Part shown: in pieces, positions 41,507 through 49,790 of the stretch
How positions within the stretch are numbered: position 1 is the stretch's first letter
Layout of the letters: each line of letters starts with the position of its first letter
Assembly: GCA_964528645.1 (NCBI GenBank)
Contig: CAZGSR010000014.1
Coordinates: 1-58,006, forward strand
Source of the DNA: UBA5734 sp964528645
GTDB lineage: Bacteria; Bacillota; Clostridia; Saccharofermentanales; UBA5734
Reading direction: 5' to 3'
Length of the DNA stretch: 58,006 bases
Position numbers and translations under genes: made by a program
The notes under the pieces: generated by a model
The model's database searches: none
The model's input: only the letters and a program-made list of their open reading frames with translations
Told to the model about the DNA's origin: nothing

Positions 41507-41995
41507 ATGTGCACAAATGAATTACTGCACGAGAAGTTCGTCGAACTGGATGCATTCATCGATGGACTCGAAGAAAAAGAAGGCTCGTTGATCACAGTTT
41601 TGCACAAGACCCAGGAGATTTTCGGATACCTGCCGAAGGAAATCCAGCTCCACGTTGCGCGCAAACTCGACATCCCAGCTGCCAAGGTCAACGGCGTTGT
41701 CACATTCTATTCCTATTTCACGGAAACGCCACGTGGTGAGTACGTCATCAACGTTTGCATGGGCACAGCCTGTTTCGTCCGCGGAGCCGAGGAAATCCTC
41801 AAGGATCTCCAGGACAAGCTCAAAATCAAGTCCGGCGAAACGACCCCGGACGGCAGATTCACTCTCGACGCCCTGCGCTGCGTCGGTGCCTGCGGCCTGG
41901 CCCCCGTCGTCATGGTCAATGGCAAGGTCTATGGCCGTGTCAAGCTCGAACAAGTCGACAACATCCTCAACGAATACAAGGGCGAGGAAGCCTGA
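41507..41995 (+). CDS. hydC: Bifurcating hydrogenase subunit C (NuoE-like [2Fe-2S])
   Basis: A 162-residue NuoE/HydC-type protein with a thioredoxin-like [2Fe-2S] domain: cysteines in VCMGTACFVRG and LRCVGACGLAPV. The N-terminal helical part GSLITVLHKTQEIFGYLPKE is typical. It passes electrons between NAD(H)-linked flavin and the rest of the complex. AGAGGAGG precedes the ATG. It heads a four-gene operon ending at 46013. Confidence 0.92.
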   Translation: MCTNELLHEKFVELDAFIDGLEEKEGSLITVLHKTQEIFGYLPKEIQLHVARKLDIPAAKVNGVVTFYSYFTETPRGEYVINVCMGTACFVRGAEEILKDLQDKLKIKSGETTPDGRFTLDALRCVGACGLAPVVMVNGKVYGRVKLEQVDNILNEYKGEEA

Positions 41996-42025
41996 CCTTA
42001 ACGCAAAGGAGAAAGGTTTGATACT

Positions 42026-42412
42026 ATGGCCAAGATGAAATCCTTGGAAGAACTCAAGGCAATCAAGGAACAGCTCAAGACCAACATGAACGTCCGCAAT
42101 GAAAGCGAAGGCGTTACCAAAGTCATTATCGGCATGGCAACCTGCGGCATCGCTGCCGGTGCCCGTGAAACCTTCAACGCCATGGCCAGCAAAGCCAGTG
42201 AGCTCGGACTCGAGAACATCAAGTTCGTCACTGCCGGTTGCATGGGTTCCTGCTACGCCGAACCGACGGTCGAAGTCCAGATCCCTGGACAGGCCTCCAT
42301 CCTCTATGGCTATGTTTCCGCCGACAAGGGTGTCGAAATCGTCGAAAAGCACCTCAAGAATGGCGAACTCGTCGAAAACCTGATCATCGGCCAGCCTTTT
42401 GAAAAGGCCTGA
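42026..42412 (+). CDS. Small [2Fe-2S] thioredoxin-like ferredoxin subunit
   Basis: A 128-residue protein with a TRX-like ferredoxin fold. Cys in MATCGIAAGAR, then FVTAGCMGSCYAEPTVEVQ, give the ligands. It resembles the N-terminal [2Fe-2S] domain of NuoF/HydB as a separate protein. Such an extra subunit occurs between hydC and hydB in many clostridial HydABC operons. AAAGGAG lies before the ATG with slightly long spacing. Confidence 0.85.
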   Translation: MAKMKSLEELKAIKEQLKTNMNVRNESEGVTKVIIGMATCGIAAGARETFNAMASKASELGLENIKFVTAGCMGSCYAEPTVEVQIPGQASILYGYVSADKGVEIVEKHLKNGELVENLIIGQPFEKA

Positions 42413-42453
42413 GCGGCGACTTACCAGTCCGAAATCTTTTGGGAGGAATGCGA

Positions 42454-44247
42454 ATGAGCAAGTTTAGAATGCACGTGCTGGTTTGTGGTGGCACAGGTTG
42501 TGTCTCGTCAGACAGCATGAAGATTGTCGAGAATTTCAAAAAACAGATCAAGGCCGCCGGATTGGCCGAGGAAGTCCAGGTCGTTGCGACCGGTTGCTTC
42601 GGTTTCTGCGAAAAAGGCCCGATCGTCAAGATCCACCCGGATAATATCCTCTATGTCGAAGTCAAGCCGGAAGACACCCAGGAGATTGTCAACGAGCACT
42701 GCATCAAAGGCCGTACCGTTGACCGTCTGCTGTATGTCGAACCAACCTTCGAGCAGCGCATCAGTGAACACAAGGATATGCCCTTCTACAAGAAGCAGCT
42801 CCGTGTCGCTCTGCGCAACTGCGGTGCCATCGATCCGGAAAATATTGACGAATACATCGCTGCCGACGGCTACCAGGCCCTGGGCAAGATCCTGACCGAC
42901 ATGACCCCGGCCCAGGTGATCGATGCTGTCAAGCAAAGCGGTCTGAGGGGCAGAGGCGGCGGTGGTTTCCCCACTGGCATGAAGTGGGATTTCGCCAGCC
43001 GTTATTCTGCGGACCAGAAATACGTCATCTGCAACGCTGACGAAGGCGACCCGGGGGCGTTTATGGACCGCTCCATCCTCGAAGGCGACCCACACAGCGT
43101 TCTCGAAGCCATGGCCATCGCTGGCTATGCCATCGGTGCCACCAAGGGCTACATCTACATCCGTGCCGAATACCCGCTGGCCATCAAGCGCCTCGAAATC
43201 GCCATCAAGCAGGCTTACGACTATGGACTCCTCGGTAAAGACCTCTTTGATTCCGGTTTCGACTTTGACATCCAGCTGCGTTTCGGCGCCGGTGCCTTCG
43301 TCTGCGGCGAGGAAACCTCACTGATCAAGTCGATCGAAGGCCAGCGCGGCGAACCGACCAACAAACCGCCGTTCCCGGCTGAAAAAGGCCTGTGGCAGAA
43401 ACCGACCATCGTCAACAATGTCGAAACCCTGGCCAATGTCCCGGTCATCTTCCTCAAGGGCGCCGAATGGTTCTCCTCAGTTGGCACGACCAAGAGCAAA
43501 GGCACCAAGGTCTTCGCCCTCGCCGGCAAGGTCAACAACGTCGGCCTCGTTGAAGTCCCGATGGGCATGACCCTCAGGGAAATCATCTATGACATCGGCG
43601 GCGGCATCAAGGGCGGCAAAGAATTCAAGGCTGTCCAGACCGGCGGTCCTTCCGGCGGCTGTATCACCAAAGCCAACCTCGACACCCCGATCGACTATGA
43701 CAACCTGATCGCCATCGGCTCCATGATGGGCTCCGGCGGCATGATCGTCATGGACGAGGATGACTGCATGGTCAACATCGCCAAATTCTACCTCGAGTTC
43801 ACGATGGACGAATCCTGTGGCAAGTGCACCGCCTGCCGCGTCGGCAACAAGCGCCTGCACGAGATGCTGACCCGCATCACCGAAGGCAAGGCCACCCCGG
43901 ACTGCATCGAAGAACTCAAGGAACTCTCCGTGATCATCAAGGACACCGCCCTGTGCGGCCTGGGCCAGACCTCTCCGAACCCGGTCCTGTCCACGATCAA
44001 CCACTTCATCGATGAGTACAAGGCCCACGTTTTCGAGAAGCGCTGCCCGGCCGGTGTCTGCCAGGCTCTGTCGGTCTACACCATCATCGAAGACAAGTGC
44101 ATCGGCTGTACCGCCTGCGCCCGCGCCTGCCCCGTCAAGTGCATTTCCGGCTCCGTCAAGAAGCCGCATGTCATTGACCAGAGCAAGTGCATCAAGTGCG
44201 GTGCCTGCCTCAAAGCCTGCGCCTTCAGCGCTGTCGACAAGAAATAA
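42454..44247 (+). CDS. hydB: Bifurcating hydrogenase subunit B (NuoF-like, flavin and NADH site)
   Basis: A 597-residue protein. Domains in order: N-terminal [2Fe-2S] thioredoxin-like domain (LVCGGTGCVSSD, CFGFCEKGP), NuoF core with the FMN/NADH loop GLRGRGGGGFPTG and ICNADEGDPGAF, the NuoF [4Fe-4S] site ESCGKCTACRVG, and a C-terminal 2x[4Fe-4S] ferredoxin domain (CIGCTACARACP, CIKCGACLKAC). It is the flavin-based bifurcation site. ATG 42454 follows GGGAGGA; an upstream ATG is within that site. Confidence 0.94.
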   Translation: MSKFRMHVLVCGGTGCVSSDSMKIVENFKKQIKAAGLAEEVQVVATGCFGFCEKGPIVKIHPDNILYVEVKPEDTQEIVNEHCIKGRTVDRLLYVEPTFEQRISEHKDMPFYKKQLRVALRNCGAIDPENIDEYIAADGYQALGKILTDMTPAQVIDAVKQSGLRGRGGGGFPTGMKWDFASRYSADQKYVICNADEGDPGAFMDRSILEGDPHSVLEAMAIAGYAIGATKGYIYIRAEYPLAIKRLEIAIKQAYDYGLLGKDLFDSGFDFDIQLRFGAGAFVCGEETSLIKSIEGQRGEPTNKPPFPAEKGLWQKPTIVNNVETLANVPVIFLKGAEWFSSVGTTKSKGTKVFALAGKVNNVGLVEVPMGMTLREIIYDIGGGIKGGKEFKAVQTGGPSGGCITKANLDTPIDYDNLIAIGSMMGSGGMIVMDEDDCMVNIAKFYLEFTMDESCGKCTACRVGNKRLHEMLTRITEGKATPDCIEELKELSVIIKDTALCGLGQTSPNPVLSTINHFIDEYKAHVFEKRCPAGVCQALSVYTIIEDKCIGCTACARACPVKCISGSVKKPHVIDQSKCIKCGACLKACAFSAVDKK

Positions 44248-44267
44248 GGAGGTCTGAAGTTAAGCTT

Positions 44268-46013
44268 ATGCGCGAAGTAAAAATTAAAATCAATGACGTC
44301 GAGCTGACTGTACCGGATACCATGACGGTTCTGGAAGCAGCCAAGCAAGTCAACGTCAAGATCCCGACCCTGTGCCACCTGAACCTTCACGACCTCAAGG
44401 CCGTCAACCAGGCCGCTTCCTGCCGCGTCTGCATGGTTGAAATCGATGGCCGTCGCAACTTGGCCCCTGCCTGTGCCACCTACGTCACAGAAGGCATGAA
44501 CATCAAGACGACCACCCCGCGCGTCGTCAAGGCCCGCCGGACCATGGTCGAGCTCCTGCTCTCCGACCATCCAAAGGAATGCCTCAACTGCGAGAAGAAC
44601 CAGTCCTGCGACCTGCAAAAGCTCGCATCTGACCTCGGTGTGCGCGGCAAGATCCGTTACGAAGGCGCGATGTCCACGTATACGGACGATGCCTCCAGCT
44701 TCGCCATCTATCGCGATCTCGACAAGTGCATCCTCTGCCGCCGCTGCGAAACCATGTGCAATACCGTCCAGACCTGCGGCATCCTGTCTGCGGTCGGCCG
44801 CGGTTTTGACACCGTTGTCGCCCCGGCCTTCAACCTGCCGATGATCAACACCATGTGCACCTTCTGCGGCCAGTGCGTCGCCGTCTGCCCGACCGGCGCC
44901 CTGACTGAAATGAATGACATCCGCAATGTCTGGAATGCCCTCAATGATCCGGACAAGTATGTCATCGTCCAGACCGCTCCGGCCGTCCGCGTCGCCCTCG
45001 GCGAAGAATTCGGCATGGAACCTGGCACGATCGTCACGGGCAAAATGGCCGCCTCCCTGCGCCGCCTCGGTTTCAACAATGTCTTTGACACCGACTTTGC
45101 CGCTGACCTGACCATCATCGAGGAAGCTTCCGAGTTCATCCACCGCCTGCAGCATGGCGGCACCCTGCCGATCCTGACCAGCTGCTGCCCGGCCTGGGTC
45201 AAGTTCTTCGAACACCAGTTCCCGGATCTGCTGGACATTCCTTCGTCCTGCAAATCCCCACACGAAATGTTCGGCGCCGTGGCCAAGACCTACTATGCCC
45301 AGAAGATGGGCATCGATCCGGCCAAGATGGTCGTCGTTTCGGTCATGCCCTGTCTCTCCAAGAAAAACGAAGCCGCCCGTCCCGAGCTCTCTGGTGAATC
45401 TCTGAAAAACGTCGACTATGTTCTCTCCACCCGTGAGCTGGCGATGATGATCAAGGAAACCGGCATCGACTTTGTCTCCCTGCCGGACGAAGATTTCGAC
45501 AATCCGCTCGGCGAATCCACCGGTGCTGGTGTCATCTTTGGTGCCACCGGCGGCGTTATCGAGGCTGCTGTCCGTACTGCCTATGAATGGCTGACTGGCG
45601 AAACCCTCGAATTCGTCGACTTCCACGCTCTCCGCGGCCTCCAGGGCATCCGCGAAGCCACCATCGACATCGGCGGGACCGAAGTCAAGATCGGCGTCGC
45701 CCATGGCCTCGGCAATGCGAGAAAGCTCCTCGAAGCCATCCGCCGTGGTGAATCAAAGTACCACGCGATTGAAATCATGGCTTGCCCCGGCGGTTGCGTC
45801 GGCGGCGGCGGCCAGCCCTTCCACCATGGTGATGACACCATCATCAAGAAGCGCACCGAAGCCATCTACCGCGAAGACCAGGGCAAGGCCCGCCGCAAAT
45901 CGCACGAGAACAAGGACGTCATGAAACTCTACGAAGAGTTCCTCGGCGAGTTCTACGGTGAAAAAGCCCACGAGCTCCTCCACACTCACTACGTCGCCCG
46001 CGAAAAGATCTAA
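44268..46013 (+). CDS. hydA: [FeFe]-hydrogenase catalytic subunit A
   Basis: A 581-residue M3-type [FeFe]-hydrogenase. N-terminal [2Fe-2S] domain (CHLN, CRVCMVE, CATY), a His-Cys3 cluster in HPKECLNCEKNQSCDLQ, two [4Fe-4S] clusters (CILCRRCETMC, CTFCGQCVAVCP), then the H-domain. H-cluster motifs: L1 TSCCPAW (Cys306, Cys307), L2 MPCLSKKNEA (Cys362), L3 ACPGGCVGGGGQP (Cys506, Cys510). L2 has Leu-Ser where MPC-[TI]-AKK is usual. It makes or uses H2 with ferredoxin and NAD(H). The start is ATG 44268, 13 bases after AAGGAGGT. Confidence 0.96.
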   Translation: MREVKIKINDVELTVPDTMTVLEAAKQVNVKIPTLCHLNLHDLKAVNQAASCRVCMVEIDGRRNLAPACATYVTEGMNIKTTTPRVVKARRTMVELLLSDHPKECLNCEKNQSCDLQKLASDLGVRGKIRYEGAMSTYTDDASSFAIYRDLDKCILCRRCETMCNTVQTCGILSAVGRGFDTVVAPAFNLPMINTMCTFCGQCVAVCPTGALTEMNDIRNVWNALNDPDKYVIVQTAPAVRVALGEEFGMEPGTIVTGKMAASLRRLGFNNVFDTDFAADLTIIEEASEFIHRLQHGGTLPILTSCCPAWVKFFEHQFPDLLDIPSSCKSPHEMFGAVAKTYYAQKMGIDPAKMVVVSVMPCLSKKNEAARPELSGESLKNVDYVLSTRELAMMIKETGIDFVSLPDEDFDNPLGESTGAGVIFGATGGVIEAAVRTAYEWLTGETLEFVDFHALRGLQGIREATIDIGGTEVKIGVAHGLGNARKLLEAIRRGESKYHAIEIMACPGGCVGGGGQPFHHGDDTIIKKRTEAIYREDQGKARRKSHENKDVMKLYEEFLGEFYGEKAHELLHTHYVAREKI

Positions 46014-46066
46014 GCACAACAAGCTGCCACGATCGACAGCGAGCACGATGAATGCTCATAACAAAG

Positions 46067-46096
46067 CCCCGGCACCAGCACTGGTACCGGGGTTTT
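46067..46096 (+). terminator. Intrinsic terminator of the hydrogenase operon
   Basis: CCCCGG and ACCAG pair with CTGGT and CCGGGG around single-base bulges, with a 2-base loop and four T after. Confidence 0.88.
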
Positions 46097-46145
46097 ACTA
46101 TGGTGCGGTGCCGAAGGCCCTGAGGTTGGAGACCGCCCGTATGAC

Positions 46146-46211
46146 AGCCAAATTCCTGACGTTGACGAGCGAATCCGAAGGTCCTGAGCGAGTAACGTCA
46201 GGAATTTGGCT
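46146..46211. repeat. 18-bp perfect inverted repeat overlapping the flavoprotein gene end
   Basis: AGCCAAATTCCTGACGTT (46146-46163) and its exact complement (46194-46211) enclose 30 bases. The right arm covers the stop and last codons of the convergent flavoprotein gene. The design, though not the exact sequence, recalls the 33-nt palindrome family. No T tract follows. Confidence 0.85.
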
Positions 46212-47718
46212 CCTTGAGCGTTCCGGTGGCCCAGGCAGCGACTTCGGAGAGGGCTGGATGGATGACCATGGCCTGGTCAATGGCAGCCGTGGAGTCGGGG
46301 CTGAAGGAGAGGTGCGGCCGCAGCATGGTCCGGCCAGGATCGTGGGCCTGGAGCGAGGTTTCGAGCTGGTCGCAGTCTTCAGCCCGGACATGGAGGCCCT
46401 GGTTCATCAGGTAGATAAAGGGCTGGATCAGGATCGCAGCCTGGGGCCCGATGATGTGGACGCCAAGGATGGTGTGGTCCTTGCTGACGACGAGCTTAAC
46501 GAAGCCATCGTCTGCATCGCCGGGCAAATAGCCCATGGCGTAGCCTTTTGCGGTCGAAGAATAGTGGTTGATCCCGGTCAGCAGCTCATACCCTGCCTCG
46601 CGAGCCTGTTGTTCGGTCAGGCCGACGTGGGCAATCTGGGGGTGGGTAAAAATGGCCCAGGGCACACGGTCATAGCAGGCTACCCGCTCCGGTTTTTCTG
46701 GCTCATAGAGATTGTTGGCCAGGATATAGGCTTCGTAGTTCGCCTTGTGGCGGTACTGGAACTTGCCGTTGATGTCGCCAACCGCATAGATACCGGGCAC
46801 ATTGGTGCGCAGATGGTCGTCGGTCAGGATGTAGCCGCGCTCATCCATCGCCAGGCCACAGCGGTCTGCCTGGAGCCAGTCACTGTTGCTGGCAAAACCG
46901 GTGGCGACAAATATTTCATCCGTGGCAAAGACCTCCTCGGCCCCGGTCACCTTGTCGCGCACCGTCACCCGTTTTTCACCTGCGACCTGCTCCGCCCGGA
47001 CCGGTTCAACCCCTGTCCGGACCCGGATCCCGACCCGGCGGAACTCTTTTTCCAGCAAGGCGCTGACTTCGGGTTCCTCGTGCTTGGCCAGGCGCGGGTT
47101 GTGGTCCATGATCGTGACCTCGGCACCATACGATGAAAAAATGTGGGCGAATTCGGTGCCGACAATGCCACCACCAATGATCAGGAGGCGCTTATAGGGT
47201 GCAGCAGGGAATTGGTCGCCGAAAAAGCTCTCGAAATTGACAAACCCAGTCTCGGCCAGACCTTCGATCGCTGGTTTTTTAGCCCGGCCGCCGACACCAA
47301 GCACAATTGTCTCAGACCGGATGGTGTCTGTGGCCTGACCCTCGGCATTGAGAATCTCGAGCACATAAGGCTCAGTAAATCGTGCGGTACCCTGGAAAAC
47401 GGTCAGGCCCGGCCAGTTCTGGTAAGCGTCCAGGATCTGGCGGTTTTCCCCGATTTTATCCCACATCCGCTGGCCCAGCTTTGCCCAGTCCACCTGGGGA
47501 GGCTCGATCTTCAGTCCGATCTTGTCACCTCGTTCGCATTCCCGGATCATATCTGCAGGATGGACCAGGATCTTGGACGGGATACAACCGCGGTTGAGGC
47601 AGGTACCGCCGAATTTGTGCCGTTCCACCAGGGCGCAGGTCTTGCCCTGGGCCAGGGCTGCTTCCAGAACGATCAAGGCAGCCCCGCTGCCGACCACGAT
47701 CAAATCAAATTCCTGCAT
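46198..47718 (-). CDS. FAD-dependent pyridine nucleotide-disulfide oxidoreductase (dihydrolipoyl dehydrogenase-like)
   Basis: A 506-residue class I flavoprotein. FAD site VVGSGAALIVLEAAL is slightly unusual where GxGxxG is common; the redox-active disulfide is in FGGTCLNRGCIPSK; the NAD site is LLIIGGGIVGTEFA; TNVPGIYAVGDI binds the flavin; and a C-terminal HPALSEV gives the His-Glu pair. Dihydrolipoyl, mycothione and mercuric reductases share this. No 2-oxo-acid dehydrogenase or glycine-cleavage gene is nearby. ATG 47718 follows AGGAGA. Confidence 0.85.
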   Translation of the reverse strand: MQEFDLIVVGSGAALIVLEAALAQGKTCALVERHKFGGTCLNRGCIPSKILVHPADMIRECERGDKIGLKIEPPQVDWAKLGQRMWDKIGENRQILDAYQNWPGLTVFQGTARFTEPYVLEILNAEGQATDTIRSETIVLGVGGRAKKPAIEGLAETGFVNFESFFGDQFPAAPYKRLLIIGGGIVGTEFAHIFSSYGAEVTIMDHNPRLAKHEEPEVSALLEKEFRRVGIRVRTGVEPVRAEQVAGEKRVTVRDKVTGAEEVFATDEIFVATGFASNSDWLQADRCGLAMDERGYILTDDHLRTNVPGIYAVGDINGKFQYRHKANYEAYILANNLYEPEKPERVACYDRVPWAIFTHPQIAHVGLTEQQAREAGYELLTGINHYSSTAKGYAMGYLPGDADDGFVKLVVSKDHTILGVHIIGPQAAILIQPFIYLMNQGLHVRAEDCDQLETSLQAHDPGRTMLRPHLSFSPDSTAAIDQAMVIHPALSEVAAWATGTLKEPNS

Positions 47719-47745
47719 CTCATTTCTCCTCAAGTTAAATCTGGT

Positions 47746-47976
47746 TTATTCAGCCAGCAGCTCGCCTGCCGGCAAGTCCAGGATCCGGGCCAGATCAAAG
47801 AGCCGGTCCATCGGCATGTCGACCTCCCCGCGCTCATAGTGTTCGATCTGGTTGACCGATGCCTCGATCCGCTGAGCCAGCTCAGACTGTGAGATCCCTT
47901 TGTCGACCCGGGCCTTTTTCAGGCGTAAAGCAGTCGTGGCTGTGATCCAAACAGTTTCATAATCCGGCATGTCCAT
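47746..47976 (-). CDS. Small XRE-family helix-turn-helix regulator
   Basis: A 76-residue protein consisting of a Cro/CI helix-turn-helix: LRLKKARVDKGISQSELAQR, then SVNQIEHYERGEVDMPMDRL and LFDLARILDLPAGELLAE. It may dimerise without an extra domain. ATG 47976 follows GGGGA; a GTG four codons upstream is an alternative. It lies 27 bases before the flavoprotein gene and 62 bases after aroK on the same strand, so it may regulate this group. Confidence 0.82.
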   Translation of the reverse strand: MDMPDYETVWITATTALRLKKARVDKGISQSELAQRIEASVNQIEHYERGEVDMPMDRLFDLARILDLPAGELLAE

Positions 47977-48038
47977 TAAAATCCCCACAAAATCGTTGAG
48001 CTTGAACGCAATCTATTCTATACTCATGTCTGAGACAT

Positions 48039-48566
48039 TCAGACTGGATGCGGCTGGTTTTGCAGCAGAAACCAATCCCGGATCGCAGTGGCGATCTGCT
48101 GGGCAGACAAGCCTGCGGTCGGCTGGATCCGGTCGGCATAGCGCTCATAGAGCGGCCGTCTGATGCGGTAGATATCCCGGATCGACTGGTGCTTCTTGAT
48201 CACAATGCCGCGGGTCTTGATGTTCCAGAGCCGGCGCTCGATCTTGGGTAACGGGACATCGAGATAGACCACGAAACCGAGACGACGCAGATGCTGCATG
48301 GCTGCCTGGTCGAGGACCACACTGCCACCGGTGGCAATGACATGGTGCTCAAGATCCAGAGCGCGCACGACCTGAGCTTCCAGCCGGATGAAGGCACCGA
48401 TACCATCCTGGTCCAGAATGGCCTGCAGTTGTTTGTGTCGCCGTTCTTCGATCAGCTTGTCGGTATCGACGAGAGCCCAGCCTAAAAGATCGGCCAGAAT
48501 CCGGCCGACGGTGCTTTTGCCACTGCCTGGCATACCGATCAGAATGATGTTGCTGCGTGGGTCCAT
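48039..48566 (-). CDS. aroK: Shikimate kinase
   Basis: A 175-residue P-loop kinase with NIILIGMPGSGKSTVGR at the start, VDTDKLIEERR (shikimate-binding Asp), an R in FIRLEAQVV, and VIATGGSVVLD, the family GGG loop here as GGS. It phosphorylates shikimate in aromatic amino acid synthesis. I set the start at ATG 48566 because family members begin just before the P-loop; ATG 48590 is possible. Neither has a strong ribosome binding site. It diverges from the HD-GYP gene, with 18 to 42 bases between the start codons. No other aro gene is seen. Confidence 0.88.
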   Translation of the reverse strand: MDPRSNIILIGMPGSGKSTVGRILADLLGWALVDTDKLIEERRHKQLQAILDQDGIGAFIRLEAQVVRALDLEHHVIATGGSVVLDQAAMQHLRRLGFVVYLDVPLPKIERRLWNIKTRGIVIKKHQSIRDIYRIRRPLYERYADRIQPTAGLSAQQIATAIRDWFLLQNQPHPV

Positions 48567-48608
48567 GCCGGTATTATACAGCAGGTCCATGACATTTGGG
48601 GAAAAGGC

Positions 48609-49715
48609 ATGAATGATTCAAATCAGAGACGTGAAAAAATCCTGATCATTGACAGCAGCCCGGATGCCATCCGCTCCCTGGCGGGTGCTTTGCCGCCCCG
48701 TTTCACAAAACTGGTGGCAACCAGTGGTGCCAAGGCTTTTGAGGTGCTGGCCGCGACCGGCGACTTGCCCAGTCTGATCTTGCTTGAGACCTTCATGCCC
48801 CTGCAGGATGGTTACGAAATTTGCAGCTTGCTCAAGGCTGACACCCGATACAGGGATATCCCTGTCATCTTCATTTCCAGCAAAAATGAAACCAGGGAGA
48901 AGGTCGAAGGCCTGCAGCGTGGGGCGGTCGATTTCATCACCAAGCCATTCGATCCGGGCGAGGTCCAGTCGCGGGTCGATGTCCATCTCAAGATCTTCAA
49001 TCTGCAACAGGAGCTCAAGCGCCGCCAGCACGATCTGGAGGATCTGGTCGAAGCCAAAGCCAAAGAAGTGACTGACATGCAGCTGGCGACGATATTCGCC
49101 CTCGTCCGCCTGACCGATCGTCGCGATGACAAAATCGGAGGTCACCTCGAGCGAACCCAGGCGCTTTGTGCCAGCCTGGCCAGGAAACTGGGCGAACGAC
49201 CCCGGTTCCAGAACCAGATCGACCGTTCGTTCATCGATATTCTCTTCAAAGCGGCCCCGCTGCATGACATCGGCAAAGTTGGCATACCAGACCATATCTA
49301 CCTCAAGCCAGACCGCCTGACCCCGGATGAATTTACCGCCATGAAGCATCACACCCTGGTCGGAGCCCAGACACTTGCCAAGGTGCTGGAAAAATTCCCC
49401 GACAACCAGCTGATCCGCACGGGGGTCGAAATTGCCCGCTACCACCATGAACGCTGGGATGGCCAGGGCTATCCCGAGGGCCTAGCGGGTGAGGCTATCC
49501 CGCTCTCCGCCCGGATCATGGCAGTGGCGGATGTCTTTGATGCCCTGCGCATGCTGCGGCCGTATAAAAAGCCGATGCCGCACAAGGACAGTGTTGCGGT
49601 CATCCGTGAAGGCCGCGGCAGCCATTTTGATCCGGATGTCGTCGATGCGTTCCTGGCGATCGAAACCGATCTGGAGAAACTCTACCCCGCTGCCGGCTGG
49701 AATGTCCAAAATTAG
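48609..49715 (+). CDS. Receiver-HD-GYP response regulator with degenerate receiver
   Basis: A 368-residue protein. The receiver domain (about 10-128) has ILIIDSSPD and LILLETFMP: Glu60 stands where the phosphoacceptor Asp belongs, and the acidic pair is reduced to Asp plus Ser. The conserved Lys is kept in ITKPFDPGE. A coiled linker leads to an HD-GYP phosphodiesterase domain with LHDIGKVGIPD (His219-Asp220) and HHERWDGQGYPEGL (279 on). HD-GYP enzymes cleave c-di-GMP or cGAMP. The Glu may mimic phosphorylation and keep the enzyme on. The next two genes are a kinase and a canonical paralogue. Confidence 0.9.
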   Translation: MNDSNQRREKILIIDSSPDAIRSLAGALPPRFTKLVATSGAKAFEVLAATGDLPSLILLETFMPLQDGYEICSLLKADTRYRDIPVIFISSKNETREKVEGLQRGAVDFITKPFDPGEVQSRVDVHLKIFNLQQELKRRQHDLEDLVEAKAKEVTDMQLATIFALVRLTDRRDDKIGGHLERTQALCASLARKLGERPRFQNQIDRSFIDILFKAAPLHDIGKVGIPDHIYLKPDRLTPDEFTAMKHHTLVGAQTLAKVLEKFPDNQLIRTGVEIARYHHERWDGQGYPEGLAGEAIPLSARIMAVADVFDALRMLRPYKKPMPHKDSVAVIREGRGSHFDPDVVDAFLAIETDLEKLYPAAGWNVQN

Positions 49716-49790
49716 TGCAAAAAGATCATGCAGGAGCGAGTGGATGGATCGCCCGCCACACAAATAATGAGCGATAACGGGAGCAACAGC

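Noticed and set aside
44076..45704. Long open frame (542 codons) antisense to hydA
   Set aside because: It arises from the strongly C-ending codon bias of hydA; the translation is low-complexity Asp/Gly/Val without any family motif, and the sense gene is unambiguous. The same applies to the antisense frames at 4903-6279, 22559-23566, 50004-51182 and 56641-57747.
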